Notes: generated by a model not told the origin, from the letters alone. DNA of 39,506 bases from Streptomyces sp. (GCF_031181555.1 NZ_JAPSKQ010000035.1:6552-46057), one strand, 5' to 3'. Counted from the stretch's first letter, positions 8,119 to 15,976 are shown. Numbers and translations are program-made.

Positions 8119-9377
8119 ACCGCTTCCCGCCGGCGGTCCCCCGTGCCGTCGCCCGCGTCACCGACTCCGCGCTCGGCCCCCACCAGAGCGCCGTCATACG
8201 CATCGGCTTCAGCCTGACCTGGCTGCTGTTCCTGTTGCGCGAGTACCCCCACCGCCAGGAGCTGTACGGACCCGACGGTCCCTGGGCCTGGGACCTCGCC
8301 GACCAGTTCGTCGGGACCAACGGCTCCTTCACCGCGCTGCTGTGGTCGGACGGCCAGGGCTGGTTCGAGGCCGTCTACGCGCTCGCCGTGCTGTGGAGCC
8401 TCCTGCTGCTGCTGGGCTGGCGCACCCGCACCATGTCGGTGCTGTTCATGGTGGGGGTGCTGACGCTGCAGAACCGCAGCGTCTTCATGGGGGACGGCGG
8501 CGACAACGTCCTGCACCTGATGTCGGTCTACCTCGTGTTCACGCGCTGCGGCCGGGTCTGGTCGCTGGACGCGCGGCGCGCACGGCGCGCGGCCGCGGCA
8601 CGCGCGCGTGGGGAGCGGCCACGGGACCGGGTCGGCCCGGTGCTGTGGGGCGTGCTCGGGTTCCTGCTGCTCGTGGCGACCCTGGCGGGCCGGATGGACG
8701 GCGACCGGTTCATACCGGTACTGCTGTGGACCGTGTGGTCGGCCCAGGCGCTGTGGTGGCTGGTCGGACGCCGCGCGAGGACCGGGCAGCCGCGGATCCT
8801 GCTGGACGTCGTCGCGAACATCGTGCACAACGGCGCCCTGCTGGTGATCATGGCCGAGGTGTGCCTGATCTACGCCACGGCCGGCTGGTACAAGGTGCAG
8901 GGCTCCCGCTGGCAGGACGGCACCGCGGTCCACTACCCGCTGCACCTGGAGTACTTCTCCCCCTGGCCGGCCCTCGCCGACCTGCTGTCGGCCAGCGGCA
9001 CCCTGGTGATGCTGGTGACCTACGGGACGGTCGCGGTGCAGGTCGCCTTCCCCTTCACGCTGTTCAACCGGCGGATCAAGAACGTCCTGCTGGTCCTCAT
9101 GATGACCGAGCACGCGGTGATCGCCGTCGTCCTCGGACTGCCCTTCTTCTCCCTGGCGATGCTCGCGGCCGACGCGGTCTTCCTGCCGACCTCCTTCCTG
9201 CGCCGCCTGGGCACCGGGGCGGCACGCGTGCGTGACCGCCTGCGTCCGCGCGGCGGCGGTCCGTCCGTCCCCGGGCCGCGGCACCCGGACCACGGCGCCG
9301 CCGGCACCCGGGACGACGGGACGGCGGCGGTGAAGGCGCTCCCCGCACCCGGAGGGACCCCGCCCCCGCGCACGTAG
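8115..9377 (+). CDS. HTTM-domain multipass membrane protein (SdpB / gamma-carboxylase-like)
   Basis: A 420-residue integral membrane protein of the HTTM family, which groups SdpB-type proteins with vitamin-K-dependent gamma-carboxylase-like membrane domains. Hydrophobic helices alternate with family-like motifs: HQSAVIRIGFSLTWLLFLLREYPHRQELYGPDG, MGDGGDNVLHLMSVYLVFTRC and ATAGWYKVQGSRWQDGTAVHYPLHLEYF. A charged loop near 155-180 and a disordered Pro/Gly tail after about 375 are present. GTG 8115 overlaps the DUF5819 stop, so both products are probably made together in the membrane. The stop codon TAG is embedded in the -10 of the next gene. Confidence 0.85.
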   Translation: MNRFPPAVPRAVARVTDSALGPHQSAVIRIGFSLTWLLFLLREYPHRQELYGPDGPWAWDLADQFVGTNGSFTALLWSDGQGWFEAVYALAVLWSLLLLLGWRTRTMSVLFMVGVLTLQNRSVFMGDGGDNVLHLMSVYLVFTRCGRVWSLDARRARRAAAARARGERPRDRVGPVLWGVLGFLLLVATLAGRMDGDRFIPVLLWTVWSAQALWWLVGRRARTGQPRILLDVVANIVHNGALLVIMAEVCLIYATAGWYKVQGSRWQDGTAVHYPLHLEYFSPWPALADLLSASGTLVMLVTYGTVAVQVAFPFTLFNRRIKNVLLVLMMTEHAVIAVVLGLPFFSLAMLAADAVFLPTSFLRRLGTGAARVRDRLRPRGGGPSVPGPRHPDHGAAGTRDDGTAAVKALPAPGGTPPPRT

Positions 9378-9387
9378 GCTGCACGGC

Positions 9388-10146
9388 ATGACCGATCCCG
9401 TCGATCCCGTCGCCCTCTGGCACCGGCAGAGCGGCACCGCGGTGCTGCTCGACGGTTTCCACGCCCTCAAGCACGCCGTGCGCTTCCGGGCGGAGGTCCT
9501 GGCCGCGGTCACCGCCGACCGGGCCGCCGCGCTCACCCTCGCCGACGAGCTGGCCCCGGACGTCCGGGACACCCTGGCGACGCTGCTGACCGAGGTGCCG
9601 TACGGGACGTACGCCTCGCTCGTCCCGCGCCCGCACCCCACCGCCGTGGCCGCCCTGGCCGTGCGCCCCTCCCGCGCGGGCAACCTCGAGAAGCTCGCCC
9701 GGACCCCGCGCACCGCTCCCGTCGTGGTCCTGGACAACCCGCGCAACCTGGGCAACGCCGGGGCCGTGATCCGGCTGGCGGCCGGTTTCGGGGTGACCGG
9801 GGTCGTCACCACCGGCACGCTCGACCCCTGGCACCCCACCGTCGTGCGCGGCGGGGCCGGGCTGCACTTCGCCACCGCCGTGGAGCGGCTGGCCGCCGGG
9901 GAGCTGCCGCCCGGCCCGGTCTTCGCGCTCGACCCGGAGGGCGAGGACATCCGCGGGACGGAACTGCCCGACGACGCGCTGCTCGCCTTCGGGTCCGAGC
10001 GCAGCGGGCTCTCGCCGGAACTGCGCGCGCGTGCCGACCACCTGATCGCGCTGCCGATGCGCCCCCAGGTCTCCAGCTACAACCTCGCGACCAGTGCGGC
10101 CATGACGCTGTACCACTGGAGCGCCACCGGGGGCGCACCCGCCTGA
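9388..10146 (+). CDS. TrmH/SpoU family RNA 2'-O-methyltransferase
   Basis: A 252-residue SPOUT-class methyltransferase. The three SAM-binding, knot-forming motifs are in order: NPRNLGNAGAVIRLAAGFG, FGSERSGLS and QVSSYNLATSAAMTLYHW. Length and N-terminal region fit a single-protein TrmH-type enzyme that 2'-O-methylates ribose in tRNA or rRNA; the target nucleotide cannot be deduced. TAGGCT (9375-9380) lies 7 bases before the ATG with no Shine-Dalgarno sequence, suggesting a leaderless transcript whose promoter sits on the end of the HTTM gene. It converges on paaN, 20 bp away. Confidence 0.92.
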   Translation: MTDPVDPVALWHRQSGTAVLLDGFHALKHAVRFRAEVLAAVTADRAAALTLADELAPDVRDTLATLLTEVPYGTYASLVPRPHPTAVAALAVRPSRAGNLEKLARTPRTAPVVVLDNPRNLGNAGAVIRLAAGFGVTGVVTTGTLDPWHPTVVRGGAGLHFATAVERLAAGELPPGPVFALDPEGEDIRGTELPDDALLAFGSERSGLSPELRARADHLIALPMRPQVSSYNLATSAAMTLYHWSATGGAPA

Positions 10147-10165
10147 GCGGGCACCGGAGGAAGCC

Positions 10166-11857
10166 CTACGCCTCCCGGCGCACCTCGACCACCCGGAAGC
10201 GGTTGGCCACGAACGCGCCGTCGGTGAGGGCCGCGTTGGCCGCCGGGTTGCCGCCGGAGCCGTGGAAGTCGGAGAAGGCGGCCGTCTGGTTGACGTACAC
10301 CCCGCCGGTGAGGTTGAGGGAGAGCTGGGCCGCCTCCTCCAGGCAGACCTCCTGCACGGCCTCCTCGACCTCCGGGGAGGTCGTGTACGCGCCGACCGTC
10401 ATCGCGCCCTTCTCGCGGACGGTGCGCCGCAGCAGCTCCACCGCGTCGCCGGCCGAGTCGACGGCGACGGCGAAGGAGACCGGGCCGAAGCACTCGCTCA
10501 TGTAGGCGGCCTCGTCGTCCGGCTTGGCGCCGTCCAGCTTCACGATCACCGGGGTGCGGACCACCGCGTCCGGGAACTCCGGGTGGGTGATCTCGCGGGA
10601 GGCGAGGGCGACCTCGCCGAGTCCGGCGGCGGCCTCCAGGCGGGCCTTGACGTCCGGGTTGACGATCGCGCCCAGCAGGCCGTTCGCGCGGGCGTCGTCG
10701 CCGAGCAGTCCGTCGACCGCCTTCGCCAGGTCGGCGGTGACCTCGTCGAAGGACTTCGGGCCCTGGTCCGTGGTGATGCCGTCGCGCGGGATCAGCAGGT
10801 TCTGCGGGGTGGTGCACATCTGGCCGCTGTACAGCGACAGGGAGAACGCCAGGTTGGCGAGCATCCCCCGGTAGTCGTCCGTCGACTCCACGATCACCGT
10901 GTTGACGCCGGCCTTCTCCGTGTAGACCTGCGCCTGGCGGGCGTTGGCCTCCAGCCAGTCGCCGAACTCCGTCGAGCCGGTGTAGTCGATGATCCGGATC
11001 TCCGGGCGGGTGGCGAGCGTCTTGGCGATGCCTTCGCCGGGCCGCTCGGCGGCCAGCGCGACCAGGTTGGGGTCGAAGCCGGCCTCGGTGAGCACCTGGC
11101 GCGCGACGCGCACGGTGAGCGCGAGCGGCAGCACCGCGCGCGGGTGGGGCTTGACCAGGACCGCGTTGCCGGTGGCGAGGGAGGCGAACAGGCCCGGGTA
11201 GCCGTTCCAGGTCGGGAAGGTGTTGCAGCCGATGACCAGGCCGATGCCGCGCGGCACCGGGGTGAACCGCTTGGTCAGCTCCAGTGGGCCGCGCTTGCCC
11301 TGCGGCTTGGTCCACTCCGCGGTGCCGGGCGTGCGGACCTGTTCCGCGTACGCGTAGGCCACCGCCTCCAGGCCGCGGTCCTGTGCGTGGGGGCCGCCCG
11401 CCTGGAACGCCATCATGAACGCCTGGCCGGAGGTGTGCATGACCGCGTGGGCGAACTCGTGCGTCCGGTCGCTGATCCGCTTGAGGATCTCCAGGCAGAC
11501 CATCGCGCGTGTCTCCGCGCCCGCGTCCCGCCAGGCCCGCATCCCGGCCTTCATGGCCGGCAGCAGCACGTCGAGGTCCGCGTGCGGGTAGCTCACGCCC
11601 AGCTCGATCCCGTACGGGGAGACCTCGCCGTCGACCCAGCCGTCAGTGCCGGGCTGGCCGAGGTCGAGGCGGGTGCCGAGCAGGGCGTCGAAGGCGGCCC
11701 TGCCCGCCGCCGGGTCCAGGCTGCCGTTCTCCCCGTAGGCCTTGGGGTGCTCGGGGTGCGGGGACCAGTACGCGCGCGTGCGGATCGCTTCCAGTGCCTG
11801 GTCCAGGGTGGGACGGTGCCGGGCGATCAGCTGGTGCGCGGTGGGTTCGGCGGCCAT
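10166..11857 (-). CDS. paaN: PaaN, aldehyde-dehydrogenase-type phenylacetate degradation protein
   Basis: A 563-residue NAD(P)-dependent aldehyde dehydrogenase of the PaaN type. In some bacteria it replaces the dehydrogenase half of PaaZ and oxidises the ring-opened 3-oxo-5,6-dehydrosuberyl-CoA semialdehyde. Visible features are RGIGLVIGCNTFPTWNGYPG, the cofactor loop IDYTGSTEFGDWLE, the general-base region EKAGVNTV and the catalytic cysteine in YSGQMCTTPQN. No MaoC hydratase domain is fused, which separates it from PaaZ. The ATG at 11857 has GAGGAG 9 bases upstream; a TTG three codons earlier is less likely. It is divergent from paaH with a PaaR-type operator in the promoter spacer. Confidence 0.93.
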   Translation of the reverse strand: MAAEPTAHQLIARHRPTLDQALEAIRTRAYWSPHPEHPKAYGENGSLDPAAGRAAFDALLGTRLDLGQPGTDGWVDGEVSPYGIELGVSYPHADLDVLLPAMKAGMRAWRDAGAETRAMVCLEILKRISDRTHEFAHAVMHTSGQAFMMAFQAGGPHAQDRGLEAVAYAYAEQVRTPGTAEWTKPQGKRGPLELTKRFTPVPRGIGLVIGCNTFPTWNGYPGLFASLATGNAVLVKPHPRAVLPLALTVRVARQVLTEAGFDPNLVALAAERPGEGIAKTLATRPEIRIIDYTGSTEFGDWLEANARQAQVYTEKAGVNTVIVESTDDYRGMLANLAFSLSLYSGQMCTTPQNLLIPRDGITTDQGPKSFDEVTADLAKAVDGLLGDDARANGLLGAIVNPDVKARLEAAAGLGEVALASREITHPEFPDAVVRTPVIVKLDGAKPDDEAAYMSECFGPVSFAVAVDSAGDAVELLRRTVREKGAMTVGAYTTSPEVEEAVQEVCLEEAAQLSLNLTGGVYVNQTAAFSDFHGSGGNPAANAALTDGAFVANRFRVVEVRREA

Positions 11858-11953
11858 GGGGACCAACTCCTCGTCTCAGGAACTCTTCGTCGAGTTCATG
11901 GACCGGGCAGAAAGAGGGGAGGGAAACGTGGGCGGAAAGAGGCGGTCAGAGTT

Positions 11954-11981
11954 AGGGTAACCGAACGATCGGTCGGGACAA
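11954..11981 (-). promoter_or_regulatory. paaN promoter with operator in the spacer
   Basis: On the - strand: -35 TTGTCC (11976-11981), 16-bp spacer, -10 TACCCT (11954-11959). The PaaR-type palindrome (11960-11973) sits exactly inside the spacer, so binding must exclude RNA polymerase. A rightward -10 TAGGGT (11953-11958) for paaH overlaps the same site, so one operator can silence both directions. Confidence 0.55.
11960..11973. promoter_or_regulatory. PaaR-type operator 2 (paaN / paaH-paaR)
   Basis: ACCGAACGATCGGT, identical to operator 1 (which is on the opposite strand), and even the next bases CGGG match. It lies between divergent paaN and paaH-paaR and would also give autoregulation of the TetR gene. 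Confidence 0.87.
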
Positions 11982-12029
11982 GGGGGACCGCCGCATCTGT
12001 GGAAAACGCCGTGCGGGAGGATCGCGCAC

Positions 12030-13544
12030 ATGACAGCACTCGACCTCAGCAGCCCCGTGGCCGTCGTCGGCACCGGCACCATGGGCCAGGGAATCGCCCA
12101 GGTCGCGCTGGTCGCGGGCCACCCCGTGCGGCTCTACGACGCCGTCCCCGGCCGGGCCCGGGAAGCGGCCGATGCGATCGGCGCCCGGCTCGACCGGCTG
12201 GTGGAGAAGGAGCGGCTCACCGCGGCCGATCGGGACGCCGCCCGCGCCCGTCTGCTGCCCGCCGACGAGCTCACCGGCCTCGCCGACTGCGCCCTGGTCG
12301 TCGAGGCCGTCCTGGAGCGGCTCGACGTCAAGCAGGAGCTGCTGCGCGCGCTGGAGGACGTCGTGTCCGACGACTGCCTGCTCGCCACCAACACCTCCTC
12401 CCTCTCCGTCACCGCGATCGGCGGCGCCCTGCGCGTTCCCGGCCGCTTCGTGGGCCTGCACTTCTTCAACCCCGCGCCGCTGCTGCCGCTGGTCGAGGTC
12501 GTCTCCGGGTTCGCCACCGACGTCACCTGCGCCACGCGCGCGTACGAGACGGCCCGCGCCTGGGGCAAGACGCCGGTCGCCTGCGCCGACACCCCCGGTT
12601 TCATCGTCAACCGCATCGCCCGGCCCTTCTACGCCGAGGCCTTCGCGGTGTACGAGTCCCAGGGGGCCGACCCGGCCACCATCGACGCGGTGCTGCGCGA
12701 GTCGGGCGGCTTCCGGATGGGCGCCTTCGAGCTGACCGACCTCATCGGGCAGGACGTCAACGAATCCGTCACCCACTCGGTGTGGCAGTCCTTCTTCCAG
12801 GACGTGCGCTTCACCCCCTCCCTGGCCCAGCGCCGGCTGGTCGAGTCGGGCCGCCTCGGCCGCAAGAGCGGCCGGGGCTGGTACGACTACCGGGGCAACG
12901 CCGAGCGCCCCGAGCCGCACACCGCCGAGCGGGCCGAGCCGCCCGCGTACGTGGTCGCCGAGGGCGACCTGGGGCCCGCCTCGGACCTGCTCGCCCTGAT
13001 CCGCGAGGCCGGGATCCAGGTGCGCGAGGAGGACGAGGACAACGGCACCCGCCTGGTGCTGCCCGGCGGCGGCCAGCTGGTGCTCGCCGACGGCCAGACC
13101 TCCGTGGAGTTCCGCGACGTCGTCTACTTCGACCTCGCCCTCGACTACCGCGCGGCCACGCGCGTCGCCCTGTCCCACTCCCAGGACACCTCCGCGCGGA
13201 CCGTCGCCGAGGCCACCGGACTGTTCCAGGCGCTCGGCAAGAAGGTCAGCGTCATCGGGGACGTCCCCGGCATGATCGTCGCGCGCACGGTGGCGCGGAT
13301 CATCGACCTGGCGCACGACGCCGTCGCCAAGGGCGTGGCCACCGAGGAGGACGTCGACACCGCGATGCGCCTGGGCGTCAACTACCCCCTCGGGCCCTTC
13401 GAGTGGAGCCGCCGCCTCGGCCGCACCTGGGCCTGCTCCCTCCTCGACGAACTGCACGAGCGCGACCCGTCCGGCCGCTACGCGCCGTCCCTCGCGCTGT
13501 ACCGGCACGCGTACGCCACCGAGAAGCGGGAGGGGACCCCATGA
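12030..13544 (+). CDS. paaH: 3-hydroxyacyl-CoA dehydrogenase PaaH
   Basis: A 504-residue two-domain 3-hydroxyacyl-CoA dehydrogenase, expected to oxidise 3-hydroxyadipyl-CoA late in the phenylacetate pathway. The NAD-binding Rossmann motif GTGTMGQGIAQVALVAGH is at about 12-29. The signature RFVGLHFFNPAPLLPLVEVV holds the catalytic histidine, followed by GKTPVACADTPGFIVNRI. A second HAD C-terminal domain copy (GKKVSVIGDVPGMIVAR...NYPLGPFEWSRRLG) makes it the long, about 500-residue PaaH type. Its stop overlaps the TetR start (ATGA), forming a paaH-paaR operon under operator 2. Confidence 0.93.
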   Translation: MTALDLSSPVAVVGTGTMGQGIAQVALVAGHPVRLYDAVPGRAREAADAIGARLDRLVEKERLTAADRDAARARLLPADELTGLADCALVVEAVLERLDVKQELLRALEDVVSDDCLLATNTSSLSVTAIGGALRVPGRFVGLHFFNPAPLLPLVEVVSGFATDVTCATRAYETARAWGKTPVACADTPGFIVNRIARPFYAEAFAVYESQGADPATIDAVLRESGGFRMGAFELTDLIGQDVNESVTHSVWQSFFQDVRFTPSLAQRRLVESGRLGRKSGRGWYDYRGNAERPEPHTAERAEPPAYVVAEGDLGPASDLLALIREAGIQVREEDEDNGTRLVLPGGGQLVLADGQTSVEFRDVVYFDLALDYRAATRVALSHSQDTSARTVAEATGLFQALGKKVSVIGDVPGMIVARTVARIIDLAHDAVAKGVATEEDVDTAMRLGVNYPLGPFEWSRRLGRTWACSLLDELHERDPSGRYAPSLALYRHAYATEKREGTP

Positions 13545-14131
13545 CCACCGCCAGGCGCGACACCTACACCCCGGAGACGCTGCTGTCCGTCGCCGTGCAG
13601 GTGTTCAACGAGCGCGGCTACGACGGCACCTCGATGGAGCACCTGTCCAGGGCGGCGGGCATCTCCAAGTCGTCGATCTACCACCACGTGGCCGGCAAGG
13701 AGGAACTGCTGCGCCGCGCGGTGAGCCGGGCGCTGGACGGGCTCTTCGGCATCCTCGACGAGGAGCGCGCGCGCGTGGGGCGGGCCGCCGAGCGGCTGGA
13801 GTACGTCGTCCGGCGGATGGTCGAGGTGCTGATCGCCGAGCTGCCGTACGTGACGCTGCTGCTGCGCGTGCGCGGCAACACGGACACCGAGCGGTGGGCG
13901 CTGGAGCGGCGGCGCGAGTTCGACCACCGGGTCGCCGAGCTGCTCAAGGCCGCGGCGGCCGACGGGGACGTGCGCGGCGACATAGAGGTGCGCCTGGTGA
14001 CCCGGCTGGTCTTCGGGATGATCAACTCGATCGTCGAGTGGTACCGGCCGGACGGACGCGGCATGAGCGAGCGCGAGGTGGCCGACGCGGTGGCGCAGCT
14101 GGCCTTCGGGGGGCTGCGCAGGGCGTCCTGA
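13541..14131 (+). CDS. paaR: TetR family repressor, probable PaaR
   Basis: A 196-residue TetR-type regulator. The N-terminal helix-turn-helix is clear: SMEHLSRAAGISKSSIYHHVAGKEELL at about 28-54. The C-terminal ligand-binding domain is all-helical. It is translationally coupled to paaH, and the only palindrome repeated at all three neighbouring catabolic promoters (6815, 11960, 14761) is the likely target. Known PaaR proteins release DNA on binding phenylacetyl-CoA; that ligand is inferred here. It ends 6 bp from the convergent Lrp/AsnC gene. Confidence 0.88.
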   Translation: MTTARRDTYTPETLLSVAVQVFNERGYDGTSMEHLSRAAGISKSSIYHHVAGKEELLRRAVSRALDGLFGILDEERARVGRAAERLEYVVRRMVEVLIAELPYVTLLLRVRGNTDTERWALERRREFDHRVAELLKAAAADGDVRGDIEVRLVTRLVFGMINSIVEWYRPDGRGMSEREVADAVAQLAFGGLRRAS

Positions 14132-14137
14132 GGGACC

Positions 14138-14680
14138 TCACCCCTGGAGCTCCAGGTCCTCCTCCTCGAACACCAGCAGCGTGCGGGTGCTGAGCACCTG
14201 GGGGATCGCCTGGAGCCGGGTGAGCACCAGTTCGCGCAGCGCCCGGTTGTCCGGCGTGTGCACCAGCAGCAGGACGTCGAAGTCCCCGCCCACCAGGGCG
14301 ATGTGGGAGGCGCCGGGAAGCTCTCTGAGCTGCTCGCGGACCGTGCGCCAGGAGTTCTGGACGATCTTCAGGGTGATGTAGGCGGACGTCCCGTGCCCGG
14401 CCCGCTCGTGGTCGACGCGGGCGCCGAAACCGCGGATGACGCCGTCCTCGACGAGCCGGTTGATGCGGGCGTAGGCGTTCGCGCGGGAGACGTGGACCCG
14501 TTCGGCGACCGAGCGTATGGACGCGCGGCCGTCCGCCTGGAGCATGCGCAGGATGTCCTGGTCGATGGCGTCCAGCGGACGCGGGGGCGGAAGCCGCCCG
14601 TCCCCCTCCGGGCCCTCGGCCACTGCGTCCGGGCCCTCGGCCATTTGTTCAGATGCCACCCGCCCCCGCCTCTCCGCCAT
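14138..14680 (-). CDS. Lrp/AsnC family transcriptional regulator (BkdR-like)
   Basis: A 180-residue Lrp/AsnC regulator. After a disordered 35-residue leader comes the helix-turn-helix (LDAIDQDILRMLQADGRASIRSVAERVHVSRANAYARINRLVEDGVI), then the RAM effector domain (SAYITLKI...HIALVGGDFDVLLLVHTPDNRAL). It is divergent from the bkd1 operon, the usual arrangement for a local amino-acid-responsive regulator such as BkdR. The dyad at 14705-14726 is a candidate operator. Two alternative internal starts (M13 and later) exist. Confidence 0.9.
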   Translation of the reverse strand: MAERRGRVASEQMAEGPDAVAEGPEGDGRLPPPRPLDAIDQDILRMLQADGRASIRSVAERVHVSRANAYARINRLVEDGVIRGFGARVDHERAGHGTSAYITLKIVQNSWRTVREQLRELPGASHIALVGGDFDVLLLVHTPDNRALRELVLTRLQAIPQVLSTRTLLVFEEEDLELQG

Positions 14681-14704
14681 GGACGTCCTGCATCCATCTC
14701 AGAG

Positions 14705-14726
14705 TGTGGAGAACCGTTTGTCCACA
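14705..14726. promoter_or_regulatory. Dyad TGTGGA-N10-TCCACA, candidate Lrp/AsnC operator
   Basis: Perfect 6-bp arms (14705-14710, 14721-14726) in the 153-bp gap between the divergent Lrp gene and bkd1. The right arm overlaps the proposed bkd1 -35 TTGTCC and also reads TTGTCCACA (14718-14726), the preferred Streptomyces DnaA box. Which protein binds cannot be told from sequence. Confidence 0.45.
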
Positions 14727-14747
14727 GCCTGGCGCCACCCGTAGCCA
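14718..14747 (+). promoter_or_regulatory. Candidate bkd1 promoter
   Basis: -35 TTGTCC (14718-14723), 18-bp spacer, -10 TAGCCA (14742-14747). The PaaR-type box starts 13 bases after the -10, almost the same geometry as at paaA (12 bases), consistent with repression at the start site. Confidence 0.45.
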
Positions 14748-14760
14748 AAATGCGCCGACG

Positions 14761-14774
14761 ACCGAACAATCGGT
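14761..14774. promoter_or_regulatory. PaaR-type operator 3 (bkd1 promoter)
   Basis: ACCGAACAATCGGT, one base different from operators 1 and 2, with the ACCGA/TCGGT arms intact. It lies 60 bp upstream of the bkd1 E1alpha start. No equivalent was found upstream of the bkd2 operon. Confidence 0.75.
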
Positions 14775-14833
14775 TGGTGAGGCGCGTCACAGACGCCGCG
14801 CCTCCGTCAGCCGTCCCACGAGGAGGTGCCGTC

Positions 14834-15976
14834 ATGACGGTCATGGAGCAGCGGGGCGCTTACCAGCCCACCCCGCCGCCCGCCTGGCAGCCCCGTACCG
14901 ACCCCGCGCCGCTGCTGCCCGACGCGGAGCCGTACCGCGTGCTCGGCACCGAGGCGGCCGCCGGGGCCGACCCGGAGCTGCTGCGCCGGCTGTACGCGGA
15001 GCTGGTGAAGGGCCGCCGCTACAACGCCCAGGCCACCGCCCTCACCAAGCAGGGCCGGCTCGCGGTCTACCCCTCCAGCACCGGCCAGGAGGCCTGCGAG
15101 GTCGCCGCCGCGCTCGTCCTGCAGGAGCAGGACTGGCTCTTCCCGAGCTACCGCGACACCCTCGCCGTCGTCGCGCGCGGTGTGGACCCCGTCGAGGCCC
15201 TCACCCTGCTGCGCGGCGACTGGCACACCGGCTACGACCCCTACGAGCACCGGGTGGCGCCGCTGAGCACCCCGCTCGCCACCCAGCTGCCGCACGCCGT
15301 CGGTCTCGCCCACGCCGCCCGACTCAAGGGCGACGACGTGGTCGCGCTCGCCATGGTCGGCGACGGCGGCACCAGCGAGGGCGACTTCCACGAGGCGCTG
15401 AACTTCGCCGCCGTCTGGCAGGCCCCCGTGGTCTTCCTCGTCCAGAACAACGGCTTCGCGATCTCCGTACCGCTCGCCAAGCAGACCGCGGCCCCGTCGC
15501 TGGCCCACAAGGCCGTCGGCTACGGCATGCCCGGCCGTCTGGTCGACGGCAACGACGCCGCCGCCGTGCACGAGGTCCTGGCCGAGGCCGTACGGCGCGC
15601 ACGCGCGGGCGGCGGTCCGACCCTGGTCGAGGCGATCACGTACCGCGTGGAGGCCCACACCAACGCCGACGACGCCACCCGCTACCGCGGCGACGCCGAG
15701 GTGGAGACCTGGAAGCAGCACGACCCGATCGCGCTGCTGGAGCGGGAGCTCACCACACGCGGCCTGCTCGACGAGGACGGTGTCGACGCCGCCCGCGAGG
15801 ACGCCGAGACCATGGCGGCCTCCCTGCGCGCCCGCATGAACCAGGACCCGGCGCTCGACCCCGTGGACCTCTTCGCCCACGTCTACGCCGAACCCACCCC
15901 CCAGCTGCTGGAGCAGCGGGCGCAGCTGCGGGCGGAGCTGGCGGCCGAGGCCGAGGCGGAAGGGGCGCAGCGATGA
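14834..15976 (+). CDS. 2-oxoacid dehydrogenase E1 alpha subunit (bkd1 operon)
   Basis: A 380-residue thiamine-diphosphate-dependent E1alpha of the branched-chain 2-oxoacid dehydrogenase type. The ThDP/Mg motif runs from GDG at 176-178 to NN at 205-206 (GDGGTSEGDFHEAL...QNN). TYRVEAHTNADDATRYR carries the conserved His region of the phosphorylation-loop equivalent. ATG 14834 has AGGAGGTG at 14821. It overlaps E1beta by ATGA. The E1 decarboxylates a 2-oxoacid and acylates the E2 lipoyl group; substrates are usually the Val/Leu/Ile oxoacids, giving branched acyl-CoA starters. The PaaR-type box upstream raises the possibility of an aromatic substrate. Confidence 0.93.
   Translation: MTVMEQRGAYQPTPPPAWQPRTDPAPLLPDAEPYRVLGTEAAAGADPELLRRLYAELVKGRRYNAQATALTKQGRLAVYPSSTGQEACEVAAALVLQEQDWLFPSYRDTLAVVARGVDPVEALTLLRGDWHTGYDPYEHRVAPLSTPLATQLPHAVGLAHAARLKGDDVVALAMVGDGGTSEGDFHEALNFAAVWQAPVVFLVQNNGFAISVPLAKQTAAPSLAHKAVGYGMPGRLVDGNDAAAVHEVLAEAVRRARAGGGPTLVEAITYRVEAHTNADDATRYRGDAEVETWKQHDPIALLERELTTRGLLDEDGVDAAREDAETMAASLRARMNQDPALDPVDLFAHVYAEPTPQLLEQRAQLRAELAAEAEAEGAQR

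Noticed and set aside
7207..9377. Complete Sdp toxin-immunity operon
   Set aside because: No SdpC-like precursor or SdpI/R-like genes were found on either side.
10262..14131. A very long open frame running antisense to paaN and then in an alternative frame through paaH
   Set aside because: High GC leaves several frames open. Its product is Arg/Gly/Ala-rich with no motifs, while the other frames carry clear PaaN, PaaH and TetR signatures.
14143..14156. Perfect palindrome CCTGGAGCTCCAGG
   Set aside because: It has no loop and lies in the last codons of the Lrp/AsnC gene. It could aid termination between the convergent genes, but it is too weak to call.
6874..14726. A chromosomal replication origin
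   Set aside because: DnaA-like boxes are isolated and there is no dense cluster or AT-rich unwinding region, nor dnaA/dnaN genes.
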